This document shows, in pieces, positions 38,345 to 50,708 of a DNA stretch of 64,000 nucleotides. Positions within the stretch are counted from its first letter, which is position 1; every line of letters starts with the position of its first letter. The stretch comes from Nyssa sinensis (taxonomy: Eukaryota > Streptophyta > Magnoliopsida > Cornales > Nyssaceae): assembly GCA_008638375.1 (NCBI GenBank), contig CM018038.1, positions 30,354,753 to 30,418,752 on the forward strand. Direction: 5' to 3'. Both the position numbers and the translations under genes were made by a program. The notes under the pieces are model-generated. The model had not been told where the DNA came from and searched no databases. It saw only the letters and a program-made list of their open reading frames with translations.

Positions 38345-38890
38345 AGGCATATTGTTCGGCACCAAAGAAAAAAAAAGTGATCAAAGTAAGAAGTTTGTGA
38401 ATGCTACAACAAAAGATATTTGTGATGCCTTGATTTTGAGTGTTGACAGTGCTCTTGAGTCTTGGATTTTAGATTCTAGGGCGTCTTTCGATTCATCTTC
38501 ACACAAAGAAAGCATTGAAAACTATATAAATGGTGATTTCAGAAAAGTTTATTTGGCTAATAATGAACCTTTGAATATTGTAGGTAAAGGGGATGTGAAA
38601 ATAAGGCTGCCAAACAGGTCTGTGTGGAAGATACAGAATGTCAGACATATGCCTAGATTGAAAAGGAATTTGATTTCTGTGGGACAGCTTGATGATGAAG
38701 GTCATGTAGTAACCTTCACGGGTGGGCTGTGAAAAATCTGCAAATGAGCTATGGTTCTTACTCGTGGTATGAAGACTGGCACTCTTTATGTGAGAACAAA
38801 CAACAAGAACACAGTAACAGTTGCTGATGAAAATGAAGATTCACACTTATGGTACTGTAGGCTTGGGCAATGAGCGAGAAAAGGATGAAG
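38313..38890 (+). pseudogene. Copia protease and pre-integrase fragment, truncated
   Basis: The open frame 38313-38732 contains ESWILDSRASFD, where the catalytic Asp is kept but the Gly of the DSG triad is Arg. It continues through VRHMPRLKRNLISVGQLDD, typical of copia protease and pre-integrase. A shifted frame then gives SHLWYCRLG and MSEKRMK (about 38850-38890), the GAG_pre-integrs motif (normally LWHxRLGHMSE). Homology stops abruptly at about 38892, where LRR-gene upstream DNA begins. Integrase, RT and 3' LTR are absent. Confidence 0.8.
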
Positions 38891-38894
38891 TTAC

Positions 38895-39682
38895 TTCTGT
38901 ATGCTCTTAACTTTTTTTATAATTTGAATTGCAGGAAGACTCATCCATCCTTGTTAAATAAGGGAGTTGGGAACAGGGAGTCATGTATTCTGGTCTTCTT
39001 GTCAACACTTCTATGTTTGATTTGTTTGATTTTTCTTTATCATTTAAAATGGAGAAACATCTATGTAGTTGCACATTAATTGCAAGACTCTGTCCCAAAG
39101 TCTTTTTGTCTAGTCAAGCTGTTTATATCACCTTTCCAACAAGCACATTAATTGCATTTCAGCTCTATCTAGGTCTTCAGTCTTTCAACCCAATCGTGAC
39201 AACTAAGTAATGCTCGTACATGTGATACTAATTGAACAATGCTAGAGGCACCATTTTTGTGTATCACTTTTAGGCATCATTCTGTGTTTACTAGGACTTT
39301 TTTTTGAACTTGGAACATTTTCATTATTTTTCAAAGACTTTCGCAACTTATTCTACATTAGAATACACTCTAGATCTCTATAAATACAATTAGTTATAAT
39401 TCTTGTAGTACGCAATTTGAAAATCAATTTACTTGACTTTAATGTATCTTGGCTTTAGATTTGCAGAGATTCCAATTGCATACCAATTCGGCATTGGTGA
39501 GGAAAAATACTAATTTTAAGAAAATGATTAATTCACGTCTTTAAGCATTTCAATCTTGCAATGTTTTTCCAGTGACCAATCAACCATTTTCAAAGCCCGG
39601 TTCTTCAACATAGACATGGCAATAGAGGGCAGGCAGGATTGCTACCAAGGAGTAGGAAACCAACCAAGAGTCTCTCCATACT
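38895..39682. repeat. Copy 1 of a duplicated LRR-gene upstream segment
   Basis: This segment matches 46247-46552 joined to 50709-51180, which lies directly upstream of the minus-strand LRR-RLK start. Shared phrases include ATAAGGGAGTTGGGAACAGG and, across the hAT-like site, GTGACAACTAAGTAATGCT (39197). Copy 1 lacks the hAT-like insertion. Its left end abuts the truncated copia and its right end the family B LTR at 39683. The LRR coding part that should lie to its left is missing. Confidence 0.85.
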
Positions 39683-41690
39683 TGTCACAACTTAAAATCT
39701 AGCCTATGCGGATTAGGGGTTCGTGATTAGCCACCAAGACCTTTTTCAATGATCATAATGCCTTTCTCATTTCCATTTATTCTTTCACAGGAAGCCATCA
39801 ATATGCATTTCATACAATGATTAATTCAACATTAGTCCTTTATATATATATATATATATATCCCATGGTGACTACAAAAGTACATGATGTAAATTTCCAA
39901 AATCAGCCGACGTCATGTTCAAATATACATCCCATGATTATCAAAAGTATCTACATCATGTCTAACAAAAATCCTAATACAAAAAGGTTCATAGTTTATA
40001 AGCTCTCAGCTATCCTGATTGGACTTACTATTTCCTTGCCAATATCGTTACCTAAAATATGTTGGAGAAATCTATATGAGCTTCACTAAGCTCGTGAGTA
40101 ATTTCTGTACGTCAAGGATTCCAAAACTACTATATAACTTTATACTGAAATGTCAGTAATCATATATCATTTGAATACGTCATCTCAAATTACAACAGAT
40201 AAGAGAATAGTATCAAATTCGTTTTCAATAAATCTCAATTCAATGGCAATCATAAATCAATGATCAATAATATAGTTTAGTAATGATGAATAATAATATA
40301 GTTCAATCATAGTTTGGATTTAAAGTCAAGGTTCAATAACATAGTCATAGTTCAAAATCAATATCATGGTTCATCAAAAACATAGTCATAGTTCAAAATC
40401 AATATCATGATTCAATCTTTAATCATAGTTCAATGTTTGTCAATCCAAAATCATAGTTCGATGTTTCTATTTTGATCATAGTTCATATTCAATATTCATA
40501 TTCAAATTAGTATATTCCACTTCTATGGCCAGCAAATTAAAACCTTATTGACTGAGATCAATAGACTAGTTCGATAATGTCGTATCATATCAGCTCACCA
40601 CTAATATACCCCGTGGGTAGGGTTTGATAAGTCACAATCTATTTAATAATGACCAATCATGGAAGGGTGTTTTATTCAAAACATCAAAATCATATCCAAA
40701 ATCAATAGTCATTAATAGTAGTTTCAATTACTCAAATCAGAGTTCTTTATTTGGTATTTAGCTAAAATAGTTCAAAGACTTGTAAGAAAACTATATAGAG
40801 TTTGAGTGTCTTACGAACATATTTTCTTAAGTCAAAGGGGACAATATAGCTGTCGATGGATCATTTAAAACATATACAATATAGTTGCTAATAAGGGCTA
40901 TAAAGAAATGATAATATGTATTGATAAGTCATAAAAGAGTTCAATATTTATATTTATAGCAAAGTCACCTTACACATGACATGAAAATACTCAACTGAAA
41001 TCGAAAGGCTTTTACTCAAAAATCCTTCCTTTAGTTGAAGGTTCCTAAAATCACATTTCAAACTCTGGTTACATTCTATAGCATGACACGATTTAATTAT
41101 TACTTAAATCTCTTTCGATTCTAGTTACTTTTTCTTGGTAGCCTCTTTAAGTCTTAAAGGCGTATTAATTTGTAGTATTAGTCAATTTCATACATCAATA
41201 GTTTAAGTATCTTATTTGATAAAACGGACTCCACCATTGAGTCCAAAATGTCGAAAAAAATAGGTTTAGGCTTTTACGAATCTTAATTTGACTTTGGGCA
41301 TTACTAGGGGCAAAATAATAATTTTATACTTATACGTGTTTAAATTTTTTAGGACCCCGTTTCATAAAGCGGATCCTGCCATTGGGTTTAGAATGCCCAA
41401 AATAGTCAATTTACACTATCTTTGTGTTTTATTTGGACACTAGGACTAATTACAATAATTAATTTAATTAATATTATATATTATTTAAATCAAAATATAA
41501 CCACACATGCCTCAGTGGCACAGTAGTCCATCCGTGGTGTTTAGGTGCCCACATGCCTCAACGGTTGAGGGATCGAAACTTGGGGGCAGTAGCCCCCTTT
41601 ATTTTTCCAACATTTCCTAAGTCAAACAATGATTAAGCCTAAAACATGGATAGGCTATTCCTTGTCCCTAATAGCCAAACAACGATTAAG
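39683..41690 (-). mobile_element. Truncated family B LTR
   Basis: It begins TGTCACAACTTAAAATCTAG at 39683, the reverse complement of the 6129 end of the other family B copy. In the paralogous segment at about 51190 the sequence is uninterrupted at this point, so this is a true insertion. No right terminus or TSD is found: the LTR stops in its middle at about 41690, where LRR-RLK sequence starts. A microsatellite (TA)n is at 39841-39860, and a 50-bp repeat with CATAGTCATAGTTCAAAATC occurs twice (about 40340 and 40382). Confidence 0.8.
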
Positions 41691-42101
41691 CCTCTGCTGC
41701 TTCGATGATATCTTCATATGCAATTGTTCCATCATAATTCCATATTGAGAATATGTCTCCAGTTCTTTGTCACTCTTGCCTCGGATACCTTATGTCGTAG
41801 AAGTATAAAAATGCAATGATAAAGCAGGCAAGGATAATTATGACAGGAAGAAAAATTGTAACATAGTGCATGAATTTTTTTTCTTTTTTCGTTTATGGTT
41901 GTAGGAGATGTAGGGCATGGAGGGAAATCTTTGCCATCACCATATAAATCATGGTTGCCAATAAATGCATTAGGATAATATGGTCGATTCCAAAAACCCT
42001 CTCCAATTGGACCCTCAACACCATTGTATGACCAATCAATGGAAGGTGTATATTGGAGAGAATAAGGAATGATGCCAGAAGAGTTCATTGTGGGAGAGAT
42101 T

Positions 42102-44922
42102 TGTAAAGATCTAAAAAATCAGGGTAAATTTTTCGTTTTTGCCGGTAGGGCACTATTCATGTATTGTTTGCCGGTAAGGCACTATACATGCATCATTTAG
42201 GCATAAGTCATGTTTAGGAATATAATTTGAGTATGTCATAGAAGTGAAACATGCTTAAAACACTAAAATACATCTCTTGTAATAGTTTAAAAAATTGGAC
42301 CAAAAGGGCATCCGGGGTGGCCCGGGTGGAATTGGCCAAACCCGGCTACAGACGAAAATAAGTTTTTTTGAAAATTTTCATTTAAAATAATTTTAAGAAC
42401 TTTGGCTAAAGCCAAATTTCGAGTTGAGGCGTTTCGGGATGGGTTATAGTGTAACGGGGTCCTAAATTCATTAAGGGCAAAAGGGTCTTTTTGCCCCTTT
42501 ACTATAAATACAGCCCCCTTAGTGTAACAATATTTTTTTTTGGTCTGAGATACAACAGCAAGTCATGCATGAGAGAAAGGTGAAGAGAAAACCTAGGTTT
42601 TCCAATTTTCAAGCTTCCAAAACACACTTACAGTCTCGGATTTTCACAAGACTTCCTTCTAGGAAGTTGTTCCTCTCGCCAAGGACTACATTCTCACTTA
42701 TCGGTTTGGCTGCATAACGAACACAACTCCCAAGGGTTGAGAAAAATCTTTTTAGGTATGATATCTTGCTAAGCTAGGAATTAGATTTAAGTTTCTTTGC
42801 CTTTTTGTATGTTGGTTGAGTGATTTAGGTGTTTACTTGATGTTAGAAAATCACTTAAGAGGTAGTTGCTTTGAAAACTTAGAGTTGGTAGTTTATGTAC
42901 TTATGTGTTCTTTGAGTTCCTTAAAAATTTGTGACTATGATGAAGAAGTACTTTGTATATGTGCTTAAATTATTACATGGTGGCTTATATTCATGTTGAT
43001 AGATCTTGTGTTTTAGAAGATATGATTGTTTGATACATTGGTGCTTTGTGAAATTATGTGTTCTTTGTGAATTAGTAAGATTGTGAATACGTGACTTGAG
43101 CATATGATGAAATTGATTGTATATAACATATGTTCATGTTGAAGATGTTGTGTGGTTTGAAAGTTGGACTATACTTTATGAATGATGTATGATTTAAAGT
43201 GTATGCCTAGTGTTTGATAAAATGCTTCATTGACATTGCATAAAAAAACATATTGGCATATGGTGATTCTTTGAAAACATAGTATGGGTTGAGCACTTGG
43301 TGCTATGCATTATGAGGGTGTAGATCTTGCGATGAAAAACTCAAAATTGGCCATTGCATTGGTGCCTAGTATCCAACGGGAACGATCCGTGAATGGGTGT
43401 TGGTTACTCAGTATCCATCGGGAGCAATCCTGTAAACGAGACATGGGTATGGCATAGAGTTGCATGTGTGTGTCATGCATATTGACATTGCATAGAATTG
43501 GGGGATTGAAAGATTATAGTATCTAAATGTACACTTGCATATGCCACGCCTTAACTTTGTTCCTTGCATTAGCACTATGTCATACCTGCAGTTGAGCTGA
43601 CCCCTCGTGGGATATCATAGTTCAGATGAGACTTTTGGTACTTGAGACTCGATGAAGTCATTGATTCACAGAGGGAGGAAGTAGATTGTAAAGCATATTT
43701 GGCCCTTGGGGCATAGTTTTGTATGTCTAAGGGCATAAGCCGTAAGATATGTGTATTATATTATGAAAGGCTTGTAAATTATGAACACCATGGGCAAGGC
43801 CCTATGATTGTAATCAATATGAAGTTTGTAACATTTAAAGTTGAAGTACATGTGTATGTATGATGGATTGTATAATTAGATGATGTATATTTAATTTCTA
43901 TGAGATTGTGGTCATCGAGTGAGGATGGAATGTACACACGTTAATATATATCAATTGTTGCAAAATATTAGATGGGAAAATGCTTAGAAAACAAAGGAAG
44001 TTATGTTAAAAAATTTGTGAAACTAAGGTAGAAATTAGGTGTGTGAAATACCCCATAAGTAGGTGAGAAAAATGCCAACAAAGAGGGTTTGAAAACCTTA
44101 AAGTAGTGGGCTAAAAAAATGGGGGAAAAGTAGCCTTCAAAACTTGGGAAATTTTTTTAAAAAAACAGAGAAATTTAGCTGCTGGACAGAGAAATTCAGG
44201 CCTCTGTTGCTAGAATAAACCTTGTAGGAAAAACAGGAAATTCAGCCTCTGTCGCTACAGTAAAAACAACCTAGACCAGCCTCTATCATGCGCTAGCCCA
44301 TACCCCGCGCACTCGCGTGAGTGCGTATGCCGCACGCCCTGCCTGCTTGCCCGCGTGCATGCCTGCTGCCCTGCTGCTTGACAACCCATGGCATGCAGCC
44401 CTGACAGCCTCTGACACCAACCTTTGGCCACCCTTTTTGAGCCATGTTTGGGCACCTTTTTGAGTCATGTTTGGGCACCCTTTTGAGCCATGTTTGGGCA
44501 CCCCATTGGTCCATGTTTAGCAAATTCTTAGGTCAGGTTTGGCCACCGTTTGGGGCCATGTTTGGCCACTTCCTTAGACCAATTTTGGTAGACCTTTTGA
44601 CCCATTCTTGGACCATGCCTTAAGGCATTTTGGGCCCATTTGGGCCATTATTCCAAGGCATTTTTAAGGACATTTTGGGACTATGTTAGAGACCATTTTT
44701 GGACACTACTTGGACTACCTTGACCATTAGTTGGGGGAAGTGTTTGACTACTATTTGGAACTTATCTTGGGTGGGTCTTGTTAATAAAGTTTCCCTTCTA
44801 ATTTTGGGAAAAACATGGGGAAATGAATGAATGATCAATTAAATCCACCTAATAACCTTTCATTTACTTTTCTTATTTCATTTCATTCACTCCTCGGGTT
44901 TGTAGAAATTCGGGGCGTGACA
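42102..44922 (+). mobile_element. Family A solo LTR inside the LRR gene, perfect TSD
   Basis: It begins TGTAAAGATC at 42102 and ends GGGGCGTGACA at 44922. AGATT lies on both sides (42097-42101 and 44923-44927). Removing the insert and one AGATT restores a continuous minus-strand reading, HLNLSHN, a typical LRR core. It is 2821 bp. Its 3' half matches the minus-oriented family A copies, but the 5' half is a different subtype shared with 52376-60771 (GGTAAATTTTTCGTTTTTGC near the start). Confidence 0.95.
44415..44600. repeat. ~26-bp tandem repeat in the LTR
   Basis: Units of type GAGCCATGTTTGGGCACC repeat about six times with divergence. The same array is at about 60310-60430 in the other plus-oriented family A LTR. 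A GC-rich variable block precedes both (44284-44400 and 60158-60300). Confidence 0.75.
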
Positions 44923-46246
44923 AGATTCAAGTGTGATAAATAGTTACGTCAAAGTTTCGAAGGTATCTTTCCACGAATGAAGTTATGACTAAGGTCCATG
45001 GTTTCTAGAGGAATGTAAACTATCAGAAGTGGAATGCTGCCATTCAAATAGTTGTTGTTCAAAATCAAGATCCGCAAAGCAAAACAATTGGCAATAGTGG
45101 TTGGAATGAATCCACTTAACTTATCTTAGGAGACGTCTAAATGACTAAGTTTGGAGAGTGCTCCAATTTCAAGGTGGTATCGGACCAATGATACTAGTTC
45201 GAGGAAAGGTATAGATTTTTCATATTAGTTAACTTGCCAAGGTCACTAGGTAACATACCATTCAATTGATTGTAACTGAAATCTAAAAGGTTCAAGTTAA
45301 AAAAATGACCAATAGCTGGATGAATGGAACCATTTAGTTGATTGTTACCAAGGTAAAAATATTTCAAATTGGTTAATTAACCTAAAGTTGACGGGATTGA
45401 TCCACTGAGTTGGTTGTAACTGAAATCCAGAAAGGTCAAGTTAAACAAATGACCAAGAGCGAGGAGTTATTAGACCAACAAGGGAATTATAATAAAGGCT
45501 TAGAACAACCAAATTCTTTAGATTCCCTATTTTTGGAGGGATATAACCATTCAGTCAATTGTTACCAAGGTAGAAAGATTCCAAATTGGTTAATTGACCC
45601 AGAGTTGAGGGGATTGATCCACTGAGTTGATTATTACTTAAATCTAGAAAGGTCAAGTTAAACAAATGACCAAGAGCATGAGGGATTGAACCGACAAGGA
45701 AATTATTACGTAGGTTTAGAACAATCAAATTCTTTAGATTCCCTATTTTTATAGGGATGAAACCATTCAATTGATTGTTATCAAGGTAGAGCTTCTCCAA
45801 TTCGGTGCACCTAGTAAACCAAAGTGGTATCTCACTAGAGAGAGAATTATAAGACAAAGAGAGGTATTTGAGTTTTGAAGCATCGCATATTTGATATGGT
45901 ATGCTTACCATTGATTCCCATGGCTAAGATCAAGAAGGAAAAGGTTTGGGAATGAAGACAAGTTAAGTTTTTCTAGCTTACCTCCCAATCCAATTCTATA
46001 ATAATATATGCTCATATTTATGCTTATTACACTTCCAGCTTTATTGCAATCTACACCGAGCCAATTGTAGTGATTTGTGGCATTCATTGTATCGTTATCC
46101 CACCAGCTAGTGTTACGCAATGCCTCTGCTTCTAATTTAATTGATGATGTTGATGCTAAATGAGCAGGACTACAAATAGTAGAAATGTAAAAGAAAAAGT
46201 TGGTCCATTTTACTACCAATAGAGAAATGGAAATTAGGAATGCCAT

Positions 46247-46552
46247 GATTATGCTCTTAAATTTTTTGATAATGCGAATTACAGGAAGACTCGTCCATCC
46301 CTACTAAATAAGGGAGTTGGGAACAGGGAGTCATGTATTCTGGTCTTCTTGTCAACACTTCTATGTTTGATTTGTTTGATTTTTGTTTATCACTTAAAAC
46401 GAGGAAACATCTATGTAGTTGCATATTAATTGTAAGACCCTGTCCAAAGTCTTTTTGTCTAGTCAAGCTGTTTACATGACCTTTTCGACTAACACATTAA
46501 TTGTATTTCAGCTCTGTCTAGGTCTTCGGTCTTTCAGCCTAATTGTGACAAC
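46247..46552. repeat. Copy 2 of the duplicated LRR upstream segment, proximal part
   Basis: This is homologous to 38900-39204 and lies immediately upstream of the LRR-RLK start codon. It ends at the hAT-like insertion; the distal part resumes at 50709. Confidence 0.85.
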
Positions 46553-47612
46553 TAGGCCCGGCAAAATGGGTGGGTTGGGCAGATTTGGATGGGTTGTAAA
46601 CGGGTCGGGTCATAAACGGATTGAACTCATATTTGACCTGAATTGTTCGGGTCGAATACGGGTTGGGTAATAAATGGGTCGGGTCAACCCGAATTTGACT
46701 CGCTACCCAACTTTTTTTTAGAAACAAAACACTACCTAAGATTGCCACATCTCAATCAAGTAATATGATTAACAAAATTGATCATGTTTCTCTGTTAAAA
46801 CTTTTGTGAATATACATTAAATTTTTTTTTATTTCTCTATTAGTAAATCTAATCAAGCGAAATTTATGGTGATTGCTTTCATGGGTTCATTTTCTTTTTT
46901 AGCATAAACTAAATTGTTAAACTAATAACAACTTAAATAGTTGTTTTGATAAATAACATTATCTAGGGACTTAAACAAAACATGTAAGAGGATATAAATC
47001 TATATAATTATCTCTGAACATTTATAACTTGATTAGAACTATAGAATTGGAGTTGCTACTAAGAGATAAGGTTTTGTGAGAGAAAATAAAGCTTTTATCA
47101 TATGAAATTTTCAAAGACAATAATAATTTGTTAGTATGTTGATTATTGAAAGAATAGATTAGATGGTTTCCTCTTAGATGCATTGCTCCATTAATTCAGA
47201 AATTTTCATCAACTCATCAATTCAATTCCACTTGCTTGCTGTAGTTTAACTTAATCCAAAATGCAATGGATTAATCTCATAGGCCATTGATCATGTCGCA
47301 TAATTATGACCCCACTAAAATCTTTAAACCAACCTCAATAATGCAATGCTTTAATTAATGATTGAAATGTTGGATTAATTAGATGATAAGGGATAGTTAC
47401 GATGTTTGGGAGTTTTTGGACGCTCTTGCAAAATGGCCTACCATTTCAAGATTCATATATAACTACTCCAATAATTCTAGAAAGTCCTGTGTATGTGTGT
47501 GTGTGTGTGTATACATATACTTATACATATATAATTCTCTAAGTATTAATTTTGTTTTATAATCTGTTGTATATGTTTTAATATTTTATTTTTTTTGTCA
47601 AATGGAGATATA

Positions 47613-47613
47613 A

Positions 47614-47643
<30 letters not shown>
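47613..47643. repeat. (TA)n microsatellite in the hAT-like element
   Basis: An AT/TA dinucleotide run inside the interior of the hAT-like element; a GT run lies at about 47494-47510. Confidence 0.8.
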
Positions 47644-47644
<1 letters not shown>

Positions 47645-47777
47645 CTTATACTATTTTGTTATTTTTCATTCTCAACCTATCAAATACCCATACTCAACCC
47701 GTATTGACCCGCTAAATTGACGGGTTCCTTATTACCCAACCCGTTTATGACCCGCTAACTAAACGGGCGGGTTAGGG

Positions 47778-50634
47778 TGTCACGACCCGTAACCCACCCT
47801 TTACGGATTAGCGGTCTGCAACCACCCGACTCGACCCTTTCACCGAATCGGACCTATTTATCCTGTTACACTATTATCAGTGTTACTAACATGTAACCAT
47901 ATCATTATCATATATAAACATAGCAGAAGACAATAAAGTAGAAGGGTTACATGTTCATATCAATCTGCTAATATAAAAGTATAGCTTGTAAAATTTTTAA
48001 GTCATCATCTCATCCCCAGGACGTGAATACACGGGAGTACTACAAGACTGTACTACTATTATCGTTATTTGCCAAAAATGTCCAATCTAGTCGCAGCCTC
48101 CTATGATCTGCTATCTATGCCAGTCCTTGAAATCATCATATAAATTGGAGTGAGCTAAACTAAGCTTAGTAACTAGGTCCCCTACTCTGCCATGTGTACA
48201 AGATCGAAAATGAAACTGAATAACAAGAATATGATAGCTAGTCAATATCATAGCAAGAATCATAACTTATCAATGAATACCAAATGATCAGGATTAAATG
48301 ACAATAATCATAACTCGTCAATGAATATCAATAATCAGGAGTAATAACAACAATCGTAGCTCGTCAAAGAATATTAAATGATCAGAAAAATAACTGATAA
48401 TCAAAGAGCATCCAGTCTGAATAACAATATCATATGCTACCCCCTGTATGCATAAGTACTGAGCTCAATCATGAAAAACTGGTCCCCGTACTTGGGACAG
48501 GACCTCTTATATACTACACATCCAGATGGAGTTAGTGACTGAGCATAAATCCGGTACTGATAAAATATCAAGATCATGTTACCTCCACAGAGAAGAATGT
48601 GGAGCATAAGTAGTTCAAGGCAACATAATATAACTATAGCTTTTTACGGCTATGTTACCGGGCTACCGAGAACAACATCATCTGGCCCCCCTTGGCCCTA
48701 CGTACAAGTGTACAGATGGTCCTTTGTACAAATGTACAGAATCTCATGATTAGGATATAACATCATCAATAGACATGGAAATCAAGAGCAAGATACAACA
48801 TCGTAGCTAAGCTATTTCACTGAGAAGCAACATCACATAGTGGAATCATAAAGAATCTGATATGATAATAAATAGTACAAATGCGTATAGAAGAACTTTG
48901 ACATGGCTAGGAATGTACTACATGCAAAGATCGGGTATTACTTACCTTTTACTATCCTATGTAAATCAAACTATTCCTTTTTCTTTCGACGTTCCTGTAA
49001 TTCAGAAACTACAACTCAGTCTATAATCGTAATCAAGCTATGCTACGTATTCAAATATATCTATCATGGCCATAAGTATTTTATTTGCTAATTTGGCCTT
49101 ACTATAATTTTCATAACTGTTGGGGGTCTAATTAAAATTGCCTAAAATTCTCGGTCACTTTACAATTTTAGAATTCCTTTTTCATTCATAATAATTCCCT
49201 GAACTATTAATTCACCATTTTAGCAATTAAATCATATAAAATTATCCAAAACTTGTGGGTTTTTAGTGGTTCGACCCTCAATTTCCCTATGTTGTTCATA
49301 GTCAGTTTCTTTGAAAGGAAATGAAGTGCTAATGGAAACTTCCCTCTTCTTTGTCCCGCTTTCTTATCTTCTGTATAAGAAAGTTTAGCTTTAGCACGAT
49401 AAACTTTGTTAATGGAAGCATTAAACTTAAAGCTTTTAAGTTAGCTGTTTTTTATGCATATAAAATTTGATTGTGTTTATTATGAATTTTTTTTTTTTTT
49501 TTTATCAATGATGTTTCTAACTTGAGTGATTGTTCATGTGTATTTTAATTCAATACAGATTATTCCATCTGAGAAAGAAGAAAGTTTATTGAGATTTGTG
49601 AGAAGCTAACTTCAATCCTCCTTAAGTGTAACGCTAAAGATGAACTTGTGACAGGACATGCAAAAATGGCACGAGAAGCCATTGCAGGTGATATACTGTT
49701 GTTATATTTCTTTTGTTAAATGATGTTCCATACATATTGTTTTTGTATATCATCTTTTTTTTTACAACTCTTTTTTTTTTTCATTATTTTTCTCCACGTT
49801 TCTTAGCGTTTGCTTGATTTCATTGATGAATAATTTTCTTTAGGTTTCCTTTCGATATATCTACATGTATGCATTCATTTCTCACAATCTAAAAGGAGGT
49901 GGAGGAGAAACCTATTACCTACTTCGGGTGTTCTCCTATTGTTCAGCCCCTATCTTTCTTCTTCCTTTTTGTTCTTCTTTATGCCTCAACTTCATGCTCT
50001 CTTCCTTGCTTCAGTTCTCCTCCTTCTGCTCTTTTCTTCCTGCTTCTTCTTTCTTCTTCTTTTTCTCAGCTTCACTTTCTTTCTCTCTCTCTTTTTATTC
50101 TTATCCTCTACTTCTCTTCTTCACCGACCTTTGGGTCGGTGGCTGGCTATTCTTCCTTCTTTTCTTTTTTTCTTCTCTCCGCTCTTCTATATTCTTCTAC
50201 TTCTTTCTACTCTCTTCCATGTCCTTCCTTTTTCTTTTCATTTCTTTATATATACAGATATTTGCATAAACATATATATATATATATTATTTTTTATTTT
50301 TTTCTATTAATAATTTTTTTTAAATTTTAATTTGAGTTTTCTCTCTTATTCTCTTTTATTTATTTATTTATTTATTTTCCCATTTCAGCTTTGGGGTCAA
50401 ATCGTTTTGGCTATTTTTTGATTTGCATGTCTTATGGAACAGTTTAATGCCACTCGTCCATTTTTAAATTTATTCATGGCCTATGATTATCGCGTCAATA
50501 TCTTGAATAATTTAATATTTCGATTGACTTGTAAACTTTATTCACAAAATAATTTGGCTTATAGTTTGGGATTACATGTCATGGCCCGATCCAGCCCGGG
50601 TCGGTTACTGCCTAACTCGGGTCGGGGTTTTACA
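47778..50634 (-). mobile_element. Family B solo LTR with perfect TSD, nested in the hAT-like element
   Basis: The plus strand begins TGTCACGACCCGTAACCC at 47778 and ends GGGGTTTTACA at 50634. TAGGG is on both sides (47773-47777 and 50635-50639). Length is 2857 bp. Three units of about 70 bp built on ATCATAACTCGTCAATGAAT occupy 48250-48400. Its right half (about 49270-50330) has no counterpart in the family B copy at 2991 and includes a possible captured exon. Confidence 0.92.
49559..49687 (+). pseudogene. Possible captured host exon inside a family B LTR
   Basis: A 129-nt block (43 codons) is preceded by a pyrimidine/T-rich stretch and CAG (49556-49558) and followed by GTGAT (49688). In one frame it is open from 49573 to the end and reads EICEKLTSILLKC, then NAKDELVTGHAKMAREAIA. 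A TGA sits at 49570-49572, near the exon start. The amphipathic composition looks protein-like and unlike LTR sequence. I do not recognise the parent protein. The flanks with long T tracts look like introns. Confidence 0.35.
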
Positions 50635-50708
50635 TAGGGCGGGCTGATTGTGGGTGGGTTAGGGCGGGTTGACGGATTTGGATAACATTTGTCACCTTTA
50701 GTGACAAC

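Larger units (their letters stand above)
41691..46246 (-). pseudogene. LRR receptor-like kinase pseudogene, split by a solo LTR and lacking the kinase domain
   Basis: Transcription sense is minus, start codon 46244-46246. Residues 1-30 are a signal peptide. An LRRNT_2-type cap follows (LEAEALRNTSWW, NWLGVDCNKAG). A frame break near 45910 leads to at least four good leucine-rich repeats (45911-45555, for example LDLSNNQLSGSIPSTLGQL). Degenerate repeats continue to 44928. A solo LTR occupies 42102-44922. Past it (42101-41691) comes the last repeat, the cap region with FIGNHDLYGDGKDFPPCP, a membrane-spanning segment, and the juxtamembrane phrase IFSIWNYDGTIAYEDIIEA. It ends there, just before where the kinase domain would begin. 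Family members are plasma-membrane receptors of the MIK/At1g35710-like group. Multiple frame breaks show the copy is dead. Confidence 0.88.
46553..50700. mobile_element. hAT-like non-autonomous transposon with 8-bp TSD
   Basis: The ends TAGGCCCGGCAAA (46553-46565) and TTTGTCACCTTTA (50688-50700) are imperfect inverted repeats. GTGACAAC flanks both sides (46545-46552 and 50701-50708). An 8-bp TSD and such TIRs are typical of hAT elements. Both ends are rich in ACCCG/CGGGT words, as in common plant hAT MITE-like families. No transposase is seen. Net length without the nested LTR is about 1.29 kb. The paralogous site at 39193-39208 has a single GTGACAAC, confirming the insertion. Confidence 0.88.

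Noticed and set aside
38983..39210. 75-codon ORF that recurs in related form at 46419-46670
   Set aside because: The recurrence reflects the duplicated non-coding upstream segment of the LRR gene; the frames differ between copies and no protein is conserved.
44255..44523. Overlapping minus ORFs with PKHGSKR-type repeats
   Set aside because: They are translations of the 26-bp LTR repeat and a GC-rich block; not kept in the 60300 copy.
49865..50330. Three overlapping long open frames rich in Phe, Leu and Ser
   Set aside because: They arise from a CT/TT-rich tract inside a family B LTR. All three frames are open together because the sequence lacks purines; composition is low-complexity and no domain is seen.
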